Assembly: GCA_900549755.1 (NCBI GenBank)
Contig: URPQ01000065.1
Coordinates: forward strand, 1 to 10,308
DNA: 10,308 nucleotides
Reading direction: 5' to 3'
Origin: an uncultured Oscillospiraceae bacterium
Lineage (GTDB): Bacteria > Bacillota > Clostridia > Oscillospirales > Acutalibacteraceae
Position 1 is the first letter of the stretch, and each line of letters begins with the position of its first letter. The notes under the pieces were generated by a model. The model did not search any database and was not told where the DNA came from. It saw nothing but the letters and a program-made list of their open reading frames with translations. Of the stretch, positions 1 through 4,779 are shown piece by piece. A program made the translations under genes and the position numbers.

Positions 1-474
1 GGCGGCGATGGCATTCACGCCACGGCGAGGATCGGCTTGTGCCATCATTACCATTTGACGGTTGTAGTTCTTTATATTAGAGAATTTATATTGGAAATCG
101 AAATTACTGACTACCTGTTCCAGTGTCGTCGTTTCAGGTGTAGTACCGAATATAGGCAGAGTACGTAGATCGTTGATGTGGAAAGAACCTGTAGTGTTGT
201 TTTTCAGTAGGATAGGAAGGACTTGGTCTCCTTGACGATATTCTCCCAACGTCATTCCATTTGTTCCGATCTGAATACTCTGTGCCATACTTTGGCGGGA
301 TACTCCTAACGGCTGTGCACGTTCTTGGCTATATATCGGTTTCCACACAGGTATCTTATTTCCCCAAGAATTGCGTATATTGATAAGCTCATTATCATGG
401 TGCATTATTTCCAATGCTTGATTAGTCAGTTGTACCAGTGTGTCTACATTGTTACCGATAAAACCGAGGACAGG
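1..474 (-). CDS. RND (AcrB/HAE-type) efflux permease, internal fragment, foreign-looking
   Basis: Reading the minus strand, one frame stays open from about base 498 to base 1 (stop at 499-501) and gives about 158 residues that read as the second periplasmic porter region of an AcrB-like proton-driven efflux pump. Recognisable stretches are GVSRQSMAQSIQIGTNG, GEYRQGDQVLPILLKN, a DLRTLPIFG segment and a terminal QADPRRGVNAIAA. These match the family pattern of a GVS docking-loop region, a conserved R-x-GD, and a DPxxG just before the next membrane helix. There is no start codon and the gene runs off the window edge, so both ends are missing. Homology stops around base 455-475, where the XerD fragment begins on the other strand. 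The style and composition are Bacteroidetes-like (my impression) and unlike the rest of the window, so it probably does not belong to the same genome. Confidence 0.72.
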
Positions 475-747
475 CTGTTCACCAATATGAGCGGCGGCTC
501 AATGTCCCGCCAGGGCTTCTGGAAAATTATAAAGCATTATTCCGAAAAGGCGGGAATTAAAAAGGATATAACCCCGCACACTCTGCGCCATTCGTTTGCG
601 GCGCATCTGCTTGAAAACGGCGCGCAGCTTAAGGATATTAAGGAAATGCTGGGTCACGCCGATATATCCTCCACACAGGTGTATGCGCAGTTTGTTAAAA
701 ACAAGTATACCTCGGCTTACGCCAGGTTCCACCCGCTGGCGAGATAA
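463..747 (+). pseudogene. xerD: XerD-type tyrosine recombinase, C-terminal third only
   Basis: From about EDRLFTN at 466 to the TAA at 745-747 the translation is a standard XerC/XerD catalytic C-terminus: SRQGFWKIIK, ITPHTLRHSFAAHLLENGA, EMLGHADISSTQVYAQ and the closing FHPLAR. It carries four of the catalytic residues: the H and R of HxxR, the second histidine in LGHAD, and the nucleophilic tyrosine in TQVYAQ. The N-terminal core-binding domain and the first catalytic Arg and Lys are missing, because sequence upstream of about 463 belongs to an unrelated RND gene on the other strand. An open frame does extend back to 325, but those residues are antisense to the RND gene and have no recombinase character. 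About 94 of the usual ~295 residues remain, so as it stands it cannot work. The gene may be whole in the real genome if the junction is an assembly error. Confidence 0.8.
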
Positions 748-777
748 AGATAGCTTTTGAAATATATTGATACAAAA

Positions 778-814
778 CGCCCCCGTGCTTGAAATGTACG
801 GGGGTTATTGTTAT
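778..814 (+). terminator. Rho-independent terminator after the xerD fragment
   Basis: A stem CCCCCGTGC (780-788) pairs with GTACGGGGG (796-804), including one G-T wobble, around a 7-base loop. A T-rich tail TTATTGTTAT follows. It lies about 30 bases after the xerD stop codon and would end that transcript. Confidence 0.65.
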
Positions 815-928
815 GTATAGGTATTTTACTCATTATTTCGTATTTCTTCACTTTTCCAGGCGCCTGTAATTCCGCAATCCATGAAATTACCCAGCCCAGA
901 TACACGCCGTTCATAGAAAAATAATTAA

Positions 929-1144
929 CGGAAAAGAAAAATTTCAAACCGCGCCGCTGAGTTTATTGCGGACGGCGATACCGTCTTTATTAACGGCACA
1001 ACAACAAGCGAGGGAATGGGGGATTATCTTTCCGCTAAAAAAGATATAACGGTAATAACAAATAATATGGCGCTCGGGGAGCACCTCAATCAAAACGGCG
1101 TAAAGGTAATTTCTACCGGCGGTGATATTGTTGAGCCTCCGTAG
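929..1144 (+). pseudogene. DeoR-family regulator remnant (sensor-domain fragment)
   Basis: The frame between a stop at 926-928 and the TAG at 1142-1144 reads AAEFIADGDTVFINGTTTSE from 953, then DITVITNNMALGEHL and GVKVISTGGDIVEPP. This is the start of the DeoR C-terminal sugar-phosphate-binding domain: the DGDT..F...GTT phosphate loop, the V(I/V)TN strand, then a TGG motif. The DNA-binding helix-turn-helix that should precede it (about 75 residues) is missing, there is no start codon or ribosome binding site, and the domain is cut off about 65 residues in, before the rest of the sensor domain. It is a decayed fragment, not a gene, probably a deletion scar. The roughly 180 bases before it (748-928) hold only the xerD terminator and nothing else I recognise. 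Confidence 0.72.
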
Positions 1145-1150
1145 AAGTGT

Positions 1151-1192
1151 AAAAAAGAGCGAACCCACGCATATAGGGGTTCACTCTTTTTT
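1151..1192. terminator. Bidirectional terminator between DeoR remnant and ECF gene
   Basis: AAAAAAGAGCGAACCC (1151-1166) pairs with GGGTTCACTCTTTTTT (1177-1192) with one mismatch around a 10-base loop. The stem has A-runs on one side and T-runs on the other, so it works in both directions. On the minus strand it lies just after the stop of the ECF S component gene and ends in six Ts, which is its likely main role. Confidence 0.85.
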
Positions 1193-1210
1193 CTATAAAC
1201 TAAAAAATTG

Positions 1211-1789
1211 TTATTTTTCTTTAAAATTCAGTATTCTTAATATTACAGGGCTTAAAATCATGTTTGAGGCAAGCTCGAACAGGAAATTTCCGCCGACCAT
1301 ACCTAAAAATACATATGATACGGTATTTGTAAAGCCGAGACCCGCACCCCACGCCTTTATGGTATCAAGGAAGAACAGCAGGCAGCCCAAAAGAAAAACG
1401 CCTGTGTTTACAAGCGGGCACACAACCGCCGCGGCAACAACCGCCGCATATTTATTGTATTTTGCAAGCAGCCTGTAGGTAAGCCCCGCCGCAAAGCCGC
1501 ACGCCGCGCCTTTAAGCAGCACCGTCAGGACCGTGCCGAAAACGTTTACGGCAAAAAATGCCGCTGCGCCGCCGCTAAGCAGCACTACCGCGCCGAACAC
1601 AAAGCCGAGCCATGTGCCGATTTTTACGCCGCATTTCGCCGCGCCTATAACTATAGGTATGAGCACCAGCGAAATGGAAAACGGACCGAACTTGATAAAT
1701 CCGCCCAAAAGCTGCAGCACAATTACGATTGCCGTGAGTATTGCGCCGAGTACAAGGTTTTCTGTTTGTTTTTTTCTTTCTGTTGACAT
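1211..1789 (-). CDS. ECF transporter S component, candidate pantothenate transporter
   Basis: A 192-residue, very hydrophobic protein with the size and layout of the substrate-binding S component of an energy-coupling factor vitamin transporter. A short charged N-terminus (MSTERKKQ) is followed by about six membrane segments, roughly residues 11-32, 38-52, 56-74, 79-108, 114-141 and 155-187. The first helix begins with a small-residue run (GAILTAIVIVLQLLGG), the kind of surface on which S components dock to EcfT. S components have no ATPase of their own and share the EcfA/A'/T module encoded elsewhere. It lies 90 bases downstream of coaX in the same direction, ends at a terminator, and starts at an ATG preceded by GGAGG (1799-1803) at 9 bases. 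The pairing with pantothenate kinase suggests pantothenate as substrate (a PanT-like role). That is inference from context; sequence alone does not fix specificity. Confidence 0.8.
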   Translation of the reverse strand: MSTERKKQTENLVLGAILTAIVIVLQLLGGFIKFGPFSISLVLIPIVIGAAKCGVKIGTWLGFVFGAVVLLSGGAAAFFAVNVFGTVLTVLLKGAACGFAAGLTYRLLAKYNKYAAVVAAAVVCPLVNTGVFLLGCLLFFLDTIKAWGAGLGFTNTVSYVFLGMVGGNFLFELASNMILSPVILRILNFKEK

Positions 1790-1803
1790 AATTCATTACC
1801 TCC

Positions 1804-1879
1804 GATACTCTCTCTTACGAGTAGAGTTCATTTGGCTGTCTTTCGTCAGCCCTATATATTATCCGCAAAAGCGGTTGTT
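1804..1879 (-). other. coaX-ECF intergenic spacer with two small hairpins
   Basis: Read on the minus strand, the spacer contains an ACCGC-TTTT-GCGGA-type hairpin right after the coaX stop (about 1862-1876) and a GGCTG/CAGCC hairpin (about 1836-1853). Neither has a T-run, so they look like mRNA-processing or stability structures inside one operon, not terminators. I see no convincing internal promoter. Confidence 0.35.
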
Positions 1880-2644
1880 TTAATTATTTTTTTCGTAAAT
1901 GGCTTTCAGTCCCTCAAGTAAAAGATTTTCACTGTATATAATATTCTTTTTGCAGTGGGCTATTATTTCCTTTGAAAGTCCGCCAGTTGCAACGAAGGTC
2001 GGCGTTTCACCGAGTTCTTCTTCAATTTGGTCAAGCAGACCGTCTATCATGGCGGCGGTGCCGTAAACAAGCCCCGATTGCATACATTCCACGGTGTTTG
2101 TGCCTATAACCGAGCTTGGTGCCTCTATGGGGATTGACGGCAGCTGCGAGGTATTAGCGGTCAAGGCTTTAAGGGTGAGCCGCACGCCCGCCGCAATAAC
2201 CCCGCCCAAAAACGTGCCGTTTCTGTCAAGCACGCTCACGGTGGATGCAGTGCCCATATCTATTATAACGCAGGGCATTGTGTATTCTTCAAGCGCGCCC
2301 ACAGCGCCCGCCACAAGGTCTGCGCCGAGCTGCGCGGGGTTATCAATTTTTATATTAAGTCCGGTTTTTACCCCGGGTCCTAAAATCAGCGGAACTATAT
2401 GGCACAGCTTTGAAACCGCGCCGCCCACGCTTTCAGTAACAGCCGGTACGACAGAGGATATAATGCAGTCCTCAATATCCTCAAAGCTCTGACCGTAAAG
2501 CAAAAGCACGTCCTTAATCTCAATCGCGTACTGGTCCGAGGTTTTGCCGCTGTCGGTCGAGAGCCGCGCGGTAAAGGAAAGAATATTTGAATTATACGCC
2601 CCGAGCGTTACGTTTGTATTACCTATATCTATTGTAAGCAGCAC
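1880..2644 (-). CDS. coaX: Type III pantothenate kinase CoaX
   Basis: A 254-residue protein of full family length that phosphorylates pantothenate with ATP, the first step of coenzyme A synthesis, in the cytoplasm. It shows the acetate-kinase/actin-like (ASKHA) fold motifs of type III kinases: the phosphate loop DIGNTN (6-11), GPGVKTGL (89-96), DNPAQLGADLVAGAVGA (101-117) with the catalytic aspartate D109, the second phosphate motif DMGTAST (129-135), GGVIAAGV then LTANTSQLP (147-169), GTNTVECMQSG (181-191) and the adenosine-motif ATGGL (229-233). Members of this family need a monovalent cation and are not feedback-inhibited by CoA. The start is a GTG (2642-2644) with AAGGAG (2654-2659) nine bases upstream. 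It is the first gene of a two-gene unit with the S component downstream, and is divergent from rpsF. Confidence 0.95.
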   Translation of the reverse strand: MLLTIDIGNTNVTLGAYNSNILSFTARLSTDSGKTSDQYAIEIKDVLLLYGQSFEDIEDCIISSVVPAVTESVGGAVSKLCHIVPLILGPGVKTGLNIKIDNPAQLGADLVAGAVGALEEYTMPCVIIDMGTASTVSVLDRNGTFLGGVIAAGVRLTLKALTANTSQLPSIPIEAPSSVIGTNTVECMQSGLVYGTAAMIDGLLDQIEEELGETPTFVATGGLSKEIIAHCKKNIIYSENLLLEGLKAIYEKNN

Positions 2645-2667
2645 TTGAAATCACTCCTTCAAGCCTT

Positions 2668-2696
2668 ATTATACAGGCAAATATAAATAAAAGCAA
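2668..2696 (-). promoter_or_regulatory. Sigma-A-type promoter of coaX
   Basis: On the minus strand TATAAT (2668-2673) is preceded by TTGCTT (2691-2696) with a 17-base spacer. Transcription would start near 2661, giving a leader of about 17 bases that contains only the ribosome binding site. It lies back to back with the rpsF promoter, whose -35 begins at 2705. Confidence 0.65.
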
Positions 2697-2704
2697 TAAT
2701 TTTA

Positions 2705-2733
2705 TTGACAAGCAGGGAAAAAATTGTTATAAT
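2705..2733 (+). promoter_or_regulatory. Consensus sigma-A promoter of rpsF-ssb-rpsR
   Basis: A perfect TTGACA (2705-2710) and a perfect TATAAT (2728-2733) are separated by exactly 17 bases, as expected for a strongly expressed ribosomal protein operon. Transcription should begin near 2740, leaving a leader of about 70 bases. Confidence 0.9.
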
Positions 2734-2758
2734 ACAGTTTGCTGATTATAAAAATTAG

Positions 2759-2801
2759 CTCCTTGCTCCGCTTTCGCGGGGCCAAAAGTCCAAAGGGAGG
2801 T
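2759..2801 (+). promoter_or_regulatory. rpsF leader hairpin, possible S6:S18 autoregulatory RNA
   Basis: In the leader, GCTCCGC (2765-2771) pairs with GCGGGGC (2776-2782) over a TTTC loop, with one wobble pair. Outside it CTCCTT (2759-2764) can pair with AA-GGAG (2793-2799, one G bulged), which would cover the Shine-Dalgarno sequence GGGAGG (2795-2800). An S6:S18 complex that binds a leader structure and represses its own operon is known from many bacteria. The presence of a structured leader with CCG is seen here; that it is this element is inference. Confidence 0.45.
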
Positions 2802-2809
2802 GCAAAGAA

Positions 2810-3091
2810 ATGACAAACAAGTACGAGGCAGCCATTGTTTTATCCGTTGCGCAGGGGGAAGATGCCACTGTGGCTTTAAAGGAAAAATTCAATGACCTTA
2901 TCGCAAAGCACGGCACAATTGAGAACGTTGACGATTGGGGCAAGCGCCGCTTGGCTTATCTCATCAATGACGAGGCAGAGGGCTATTACGTTTTCTTCAA
3001 TTTTGAAAGCGAGCCGTCTTTCCCGGCTGAGCTTGAGCGTATAGCAAAGATCACCGACGGTGTTCTCCGCGCTATGGTTATCAAGAAGTAA
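2810..3091 (+). CDS. rpsF: 30S ribosomal protein bS6
   Basis: A 93-residue protein of normal length for bS6, which binds the central domain of 16S rRNA together with bS18 in the small-subunit platform. Typical features are the opening strand NKYEAAIVLS, the segment DDWGKRRLAYLIND (41-54) that carries the conserved W-GKR-LAY signature, and the end of the protein with ELERIAKITDGVLRAMVIKK. There is no long acidic C-terminal tail. The start is an ATG with GGGAGG (2795-2800) nine bases upstream. It is the first gene of the rpsF-ssb-rpsR operon, and its stop codon overlaps the ribosome binding site of ssb. Confidence 0.97.
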   Translation: MTNKYEAAIVLSVAQGEDATVALKEKFNDLIAKHGTIENVDDWGKRRLAYLINDEAEGYYVFFNFESEPSFPAELERIAKITDGVLRAMVIKK

Positions 3092-3103
3092 GGAGGAACG
3101 AAA

Positions 3104-3529
3104 ATGTTTAATTTAGTGGTTTTAACAGGTCGCTTAACTGCCGACCCCGAGCTTAAAACAACCCAGAGCGGACTTTCCGTTACTTCCTTTTCAATCGCTG
3201 TTGACAGGCGTTTTCGCTCAGGCGAAGAAAGGCAGACTGATTTTATAAATATAGTTGCCTGGCGCCAGCAGGCGGAATTTGTTGCAAAGTATTTCAAAAA
3301 GGGTAATCTTATCGGTATTCAGGGCTCTATTCAGACCCGCAAATATACTGATAAAAACGGGAACAACAGAACCGCATTTGAGGTAGTTGCAGACAATATT
3401 CAATTTGTGGAATCAAAGCGTGATTCTGCACCCGCAGGCAATTCAGAGCCTGCCCAGTCTTACAGTAACGCGGGCAGCAACGATTTTGCCGATTTGGGCG
3501 ATATGTCGGATGACGATCTGCCCTTCTGA
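3104..3529 (+). CDS. ssb: Single-stranded DNA-binding protein
   Basis: A 141-residue bacterial SSB that coats single-stranded DNA during replication, repair and recombination as a homotetramer. The OB-fold covers about residues 1-105, with LTGRLTADPEL (7-17), SFSIAVDRRF (28-37), DFINIVAWRQQAEFVAKYF (46-64), GNLIGIQGSIQTRKYTDKNG (67-86) and the FEVVAD strand. The aromatic DNA-stacking positions are largely kept. A flexible Ser/Asn/Gly-rich linker (about 107-130) leads to the acidic tip DDDLPF, which recruits partner proteins. Its place between rpsF and rpsR is the usual one in Firmicutes. The start ATG at 3104 follows AGGAGG (3091-3096), which itself overlaps the rpsF stop codon, so translation is probably coupled. 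Confidence 0.97.
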   Translation: MFNLVVLTGRLTADPELKTTQSGLSVTSFSIAVDRRFRSGEERQTDFINIVAWRQQAEFVAKYFKKGNLIGIQGSIQTRKYTDKNGNNRTAFEVVADNIQFVESKRDSAPAGNSEPAQSYSNAGSNDFADLGDMSDDDLPF

Positions 3530-3572
3530 TAATTGATTTTATCTCATTCCTGTATATAGGAGGTTTGTTAGA

Positions 3573-3818
3573 ATGGAAAACGAGAAAAACGACAGAGCAA
3601 TGCACAGAAAAGCACGCAAAAAGGTTTGCCATTTCTGTGTTGACCGTGTAGAAGCTATTGATTATAAGGATGTTGCGCGTCTGCGCAAGTTTATATCCGA
3701 GCGCGCTAAGATACTTCCGCGCCGCGTTACCGGCACCTGTGCCGCTCATCAGCGCGAGCTTACCACCGCTATTAAGCGTGCACGCCAGATAGCTCTTCTG
3801 CCTTACGTAAACGATTAA
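3573..3818 (+). CDS. rpsR: 30S ribosomal protein bS18, cysteine-containing form
   Basis: An 81-residue bS18, partner of bS6 in the platform of the 30S subunit. The basic N-terminus precedes KKVCHFC (16-22); then come IDYKDVARLRKFISERAKIL (29-48), PRRVTGTCAAHQRELTTAIK (49-68) and the closing RARQIALLPYVND. C19, C22, C56 and H59 are kept, which fits the zinc-ribbon (C+) version of the protein; in many bacteria a C- paralogue replaces it under zinc shortage. The start ATG has AGGAGG (3558-3563) nine bases upstream. There are 43 bases between the ssb stop and this start. It is the last gene of the operon: downstream there are only hairpins and terminators, and no rplI or dnaB follows. Confidence 0.97.
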   Translation: MENEKNDRAMHRKARKKVCHFCVDRVEAIDYKDVARLRKFISERAKILPRRVTGTCAAHQRELTTAIKRARQIALLPYVND

Positions 3819-3849
3819 GGTTTATTGTAAGAAAGCTTAATTATTGTTT

Positions 3850-3935
3850 GAGCGTGTCGAAAATCGCCACGCTCTTGGGCGGGAATGCCGCTCGCTCGAA
3901 AATCAAAGATTTTCGGACTGCACTCTATCCCCGCC
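3850..3935. repeat. Compound palindromic element downstream of rpsR
   Basis: Two nested hairpins sit next to each other. The first is GAGCGTG (3850-3856)/CACGCTC (3868-3874) with an inner CGA/TCG pairing. The second has an outer GGCGGG (3878-3883)/CCCGCC (3930-3935) and an inner CGAAAATC (3897-3904)/GATTTTCG (3908-3915). The 9-mer TCGAAAATC occurs in both (3857-3865 and 3896-3904). There is no T-run, so this is not an ordinary terminator; it resembles a dispersed intergenic palindrome. Confidence 0.55.
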
Positions 3936-3955
3936 AATACCACCCCAGTATCCTT

Positions 3956-3982
3956 GAAAACCCGCTTAATAAGCGGGTTTTC
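3956..3982. terminator. Terminator downstream of rpsR
   Basis: A perfect 12-bp stem, GAAAACCCGCTT (3956-3967) and AAGCGGGTTTTC (3971-3982), around a three-base loop. The A-run and T-run flanks make it usable in both directions. It is probably the main end of the rpsF-ssb-rpsR transcript. Confidence 0.8.
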
Positions 3983-3993
3983 GCTTACAATGT

Positions 3994-4048
3994 GTTTTTC
4001 CGCCGCGCATGTCAGCGGAAAAACGAAAAATGCGGCGTAAACGCCGCA
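3994..4048. repeat. Two further perfect hairpins
   Basis: GTTTTTCCGC (3994-4003) pairs perfectly with GCGGAAAAAC (4015-4024). Seven bases later TGCGGCG (4031-4037) pairs with CGCCGCA (4042-4048) over a four-base loop. Both may add to termination or mRNA 3'-end protection; neither is followed by a good T-run on the plus strand. Confidence 0.6.
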
Positions 4049-4079
4049 AAAATAGAATTTGGAGTTTATCGACGGACTG

Positions 4080-4118
4080 AAGCAAGCAACTGCTTTTTTG
4101 CAGCTGCTTGCTTTTTTT
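4080..4118 (+). terminator. Strong terminator with T7 tail
   Basis: AAGCAAGCAACTGC (4080-4093) pairs with GCAGCTGCTTGCTT (4100-4113) with a single mismatch around a T6 loop, followed by a run of seven Ts. It is the most canonical terminator in the window and lies about 260 bases beyond rpsR. The 100 bases after it (4119-4219) show nothing recognisable. Confidence 0.85.
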
Positions 4119-4222
4119 ACAATACTTGATTTTTTAAAAAATCGTGATGAGTTAAAAACGTAGTTTTGTGTATAAAATTAGCTGAATTCAGGCTTGTGCC
4201 GGGCGCACTTGAGAGTATTTAA

Positions 4223-4624
4223 ACCGGCACCGTAACCGATAGCTTTGAAAGGGTGAGTTTTGCCGCAATTGCAATAACAGGCATTGTGAGCGGTATTTGT
4301 AAGGGCTCAAACCAATGCGCTATTGCACATAAATTTTACGAGGAATGTCGCAGCTTTTTCTACGAAAACACACTTAATTTCCTGCACGGTGAGCTTGTTG
4401 CGGTAGGACTTTTGGTACAGCTTTCTTATTCCGGCTCGGATTGCGCCTATATGATAAACGAGCTTACAATACTTAAGCTCCCCAAATGTCTTTCGGAGTT
4501 GAATATACCAACGGACGCCGTAGAAAAATTTGCCGATGAGCTTTGCAATTCGAGTGCAATTAACGATACATCCGATATAAGCCGCAAAAGGATGCTTGAC
4601 GCATTGAAAATTATTAAAAAATAA
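4223..4624 (+). pseudogene. Iron-containing alcohol/glycerol dehydrogenase, C-terminal remnant
   Basis: The open frame from 4223 to the TAA at 4622-4624 gives about 133 residues that match the C-terminal third of a GldA-like metal-dependent dehydrogenase. Features are AIAITGIVSGICKGSNQCAI with the following AHKFYE, which includes one of the two metal-binding histidines; FLHGELVAVGLLVQLSYSG with the second (in LHGE); and the helical end LKLPKCLSELNIPTDAVEKF. The whole N-terminal NAD-binding domain and the metal-binding aspartate are missing, since a full protein is about 350-370 residues. A GTG at 4253 could serve as a start (after GAAAGG) but would give a fragment without a nucleotide-binding site. 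It lies between the rpsR terminators and the GH10 gene and is best read as a decayed leftover. Confidence 0.75.
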
Positions 4625-4695
4625 AAAATCTCGGAATAACCTGTAAAGCACTTATAAAAGTATAAAAAAACGGATATCGAGTATGATTTTTTCGG

Positions 4696-4724
4696 TTGTG
4701 TAAGCTATATAATAGGTTTATAAT
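4696..4724 (+). promoter_or_regulatory. Probable promoter of the GH10 gene
   Basis: TATAAT (4719-4724) is preceded at 17 bases by TTGTGT (4696-4701). The -35 is only partly consensus, which fits a gene that needs an activator such as the AraC protein encoded downstream. Transcription would start near 4731 and leave a leader of about 49 AT-rich bases. A second TATAAT at 4708-4713 has no good -35. Confidence 0.45.
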
Positions 4725-4779
4725 AATAATTGAAAATTACTTTTATTATTATACTTTTCATTTCTTACGGGAGGCAATT

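Noticed and set aside
325..462. N-terminal extension of the XerD open frame back to an ATG at 325
   Set aside because: These residues have no recombinase character and lie antisense to convincing RND permease coding sequence; the frame is open only by chance.
717..947. 76-codon minus-strand open frame over the xerD terminator
   Set aside because: It overlaps the end of xerD and its terminator stem, has no ribosome binding site and no family resemblance.
1804..1879. Riboswitch between coaX and the ECF gene
   Set aside because: At about 76 bases with two small separate hairpins it is too short and lacks any known riboswitch core.
1533..1883. Plus-strand open frame opposite the ECF gene, and similar frames opposite coaX and the activase
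   Set aside because: Antisense frames of GC-biased coding sequence, without ribosome binding sites or recognisable motifs.
3850..4118. CRISPR-like array suggested by the repeated hairpins
   Set aside because: The hairpins differ in sequence and spacing; there are no constant repeats or equal-length spacers.
3848..4129. 93-codon plus-strand open frame after rpsR
   Set aside because: It runs through six hairpins, including two good terminators, lacks a ribosome binding site, and its composition follows the palindromes.
4307..4651. Minus-strand open frame across the dehydrogenase remnant
   Set aside because: The plus-strand translation has clear dehydrogenase motifs; the minus-strand one has none and no ribosome binding site.
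4696..4779. Longer GH10 start giving 478 residues
   Set aside because: The added residues are a translation of the AT-rich promoter and leader; the ATG at 4780 has GGGAGG at proper spacing, and the added segment is not a credible signal peptide.
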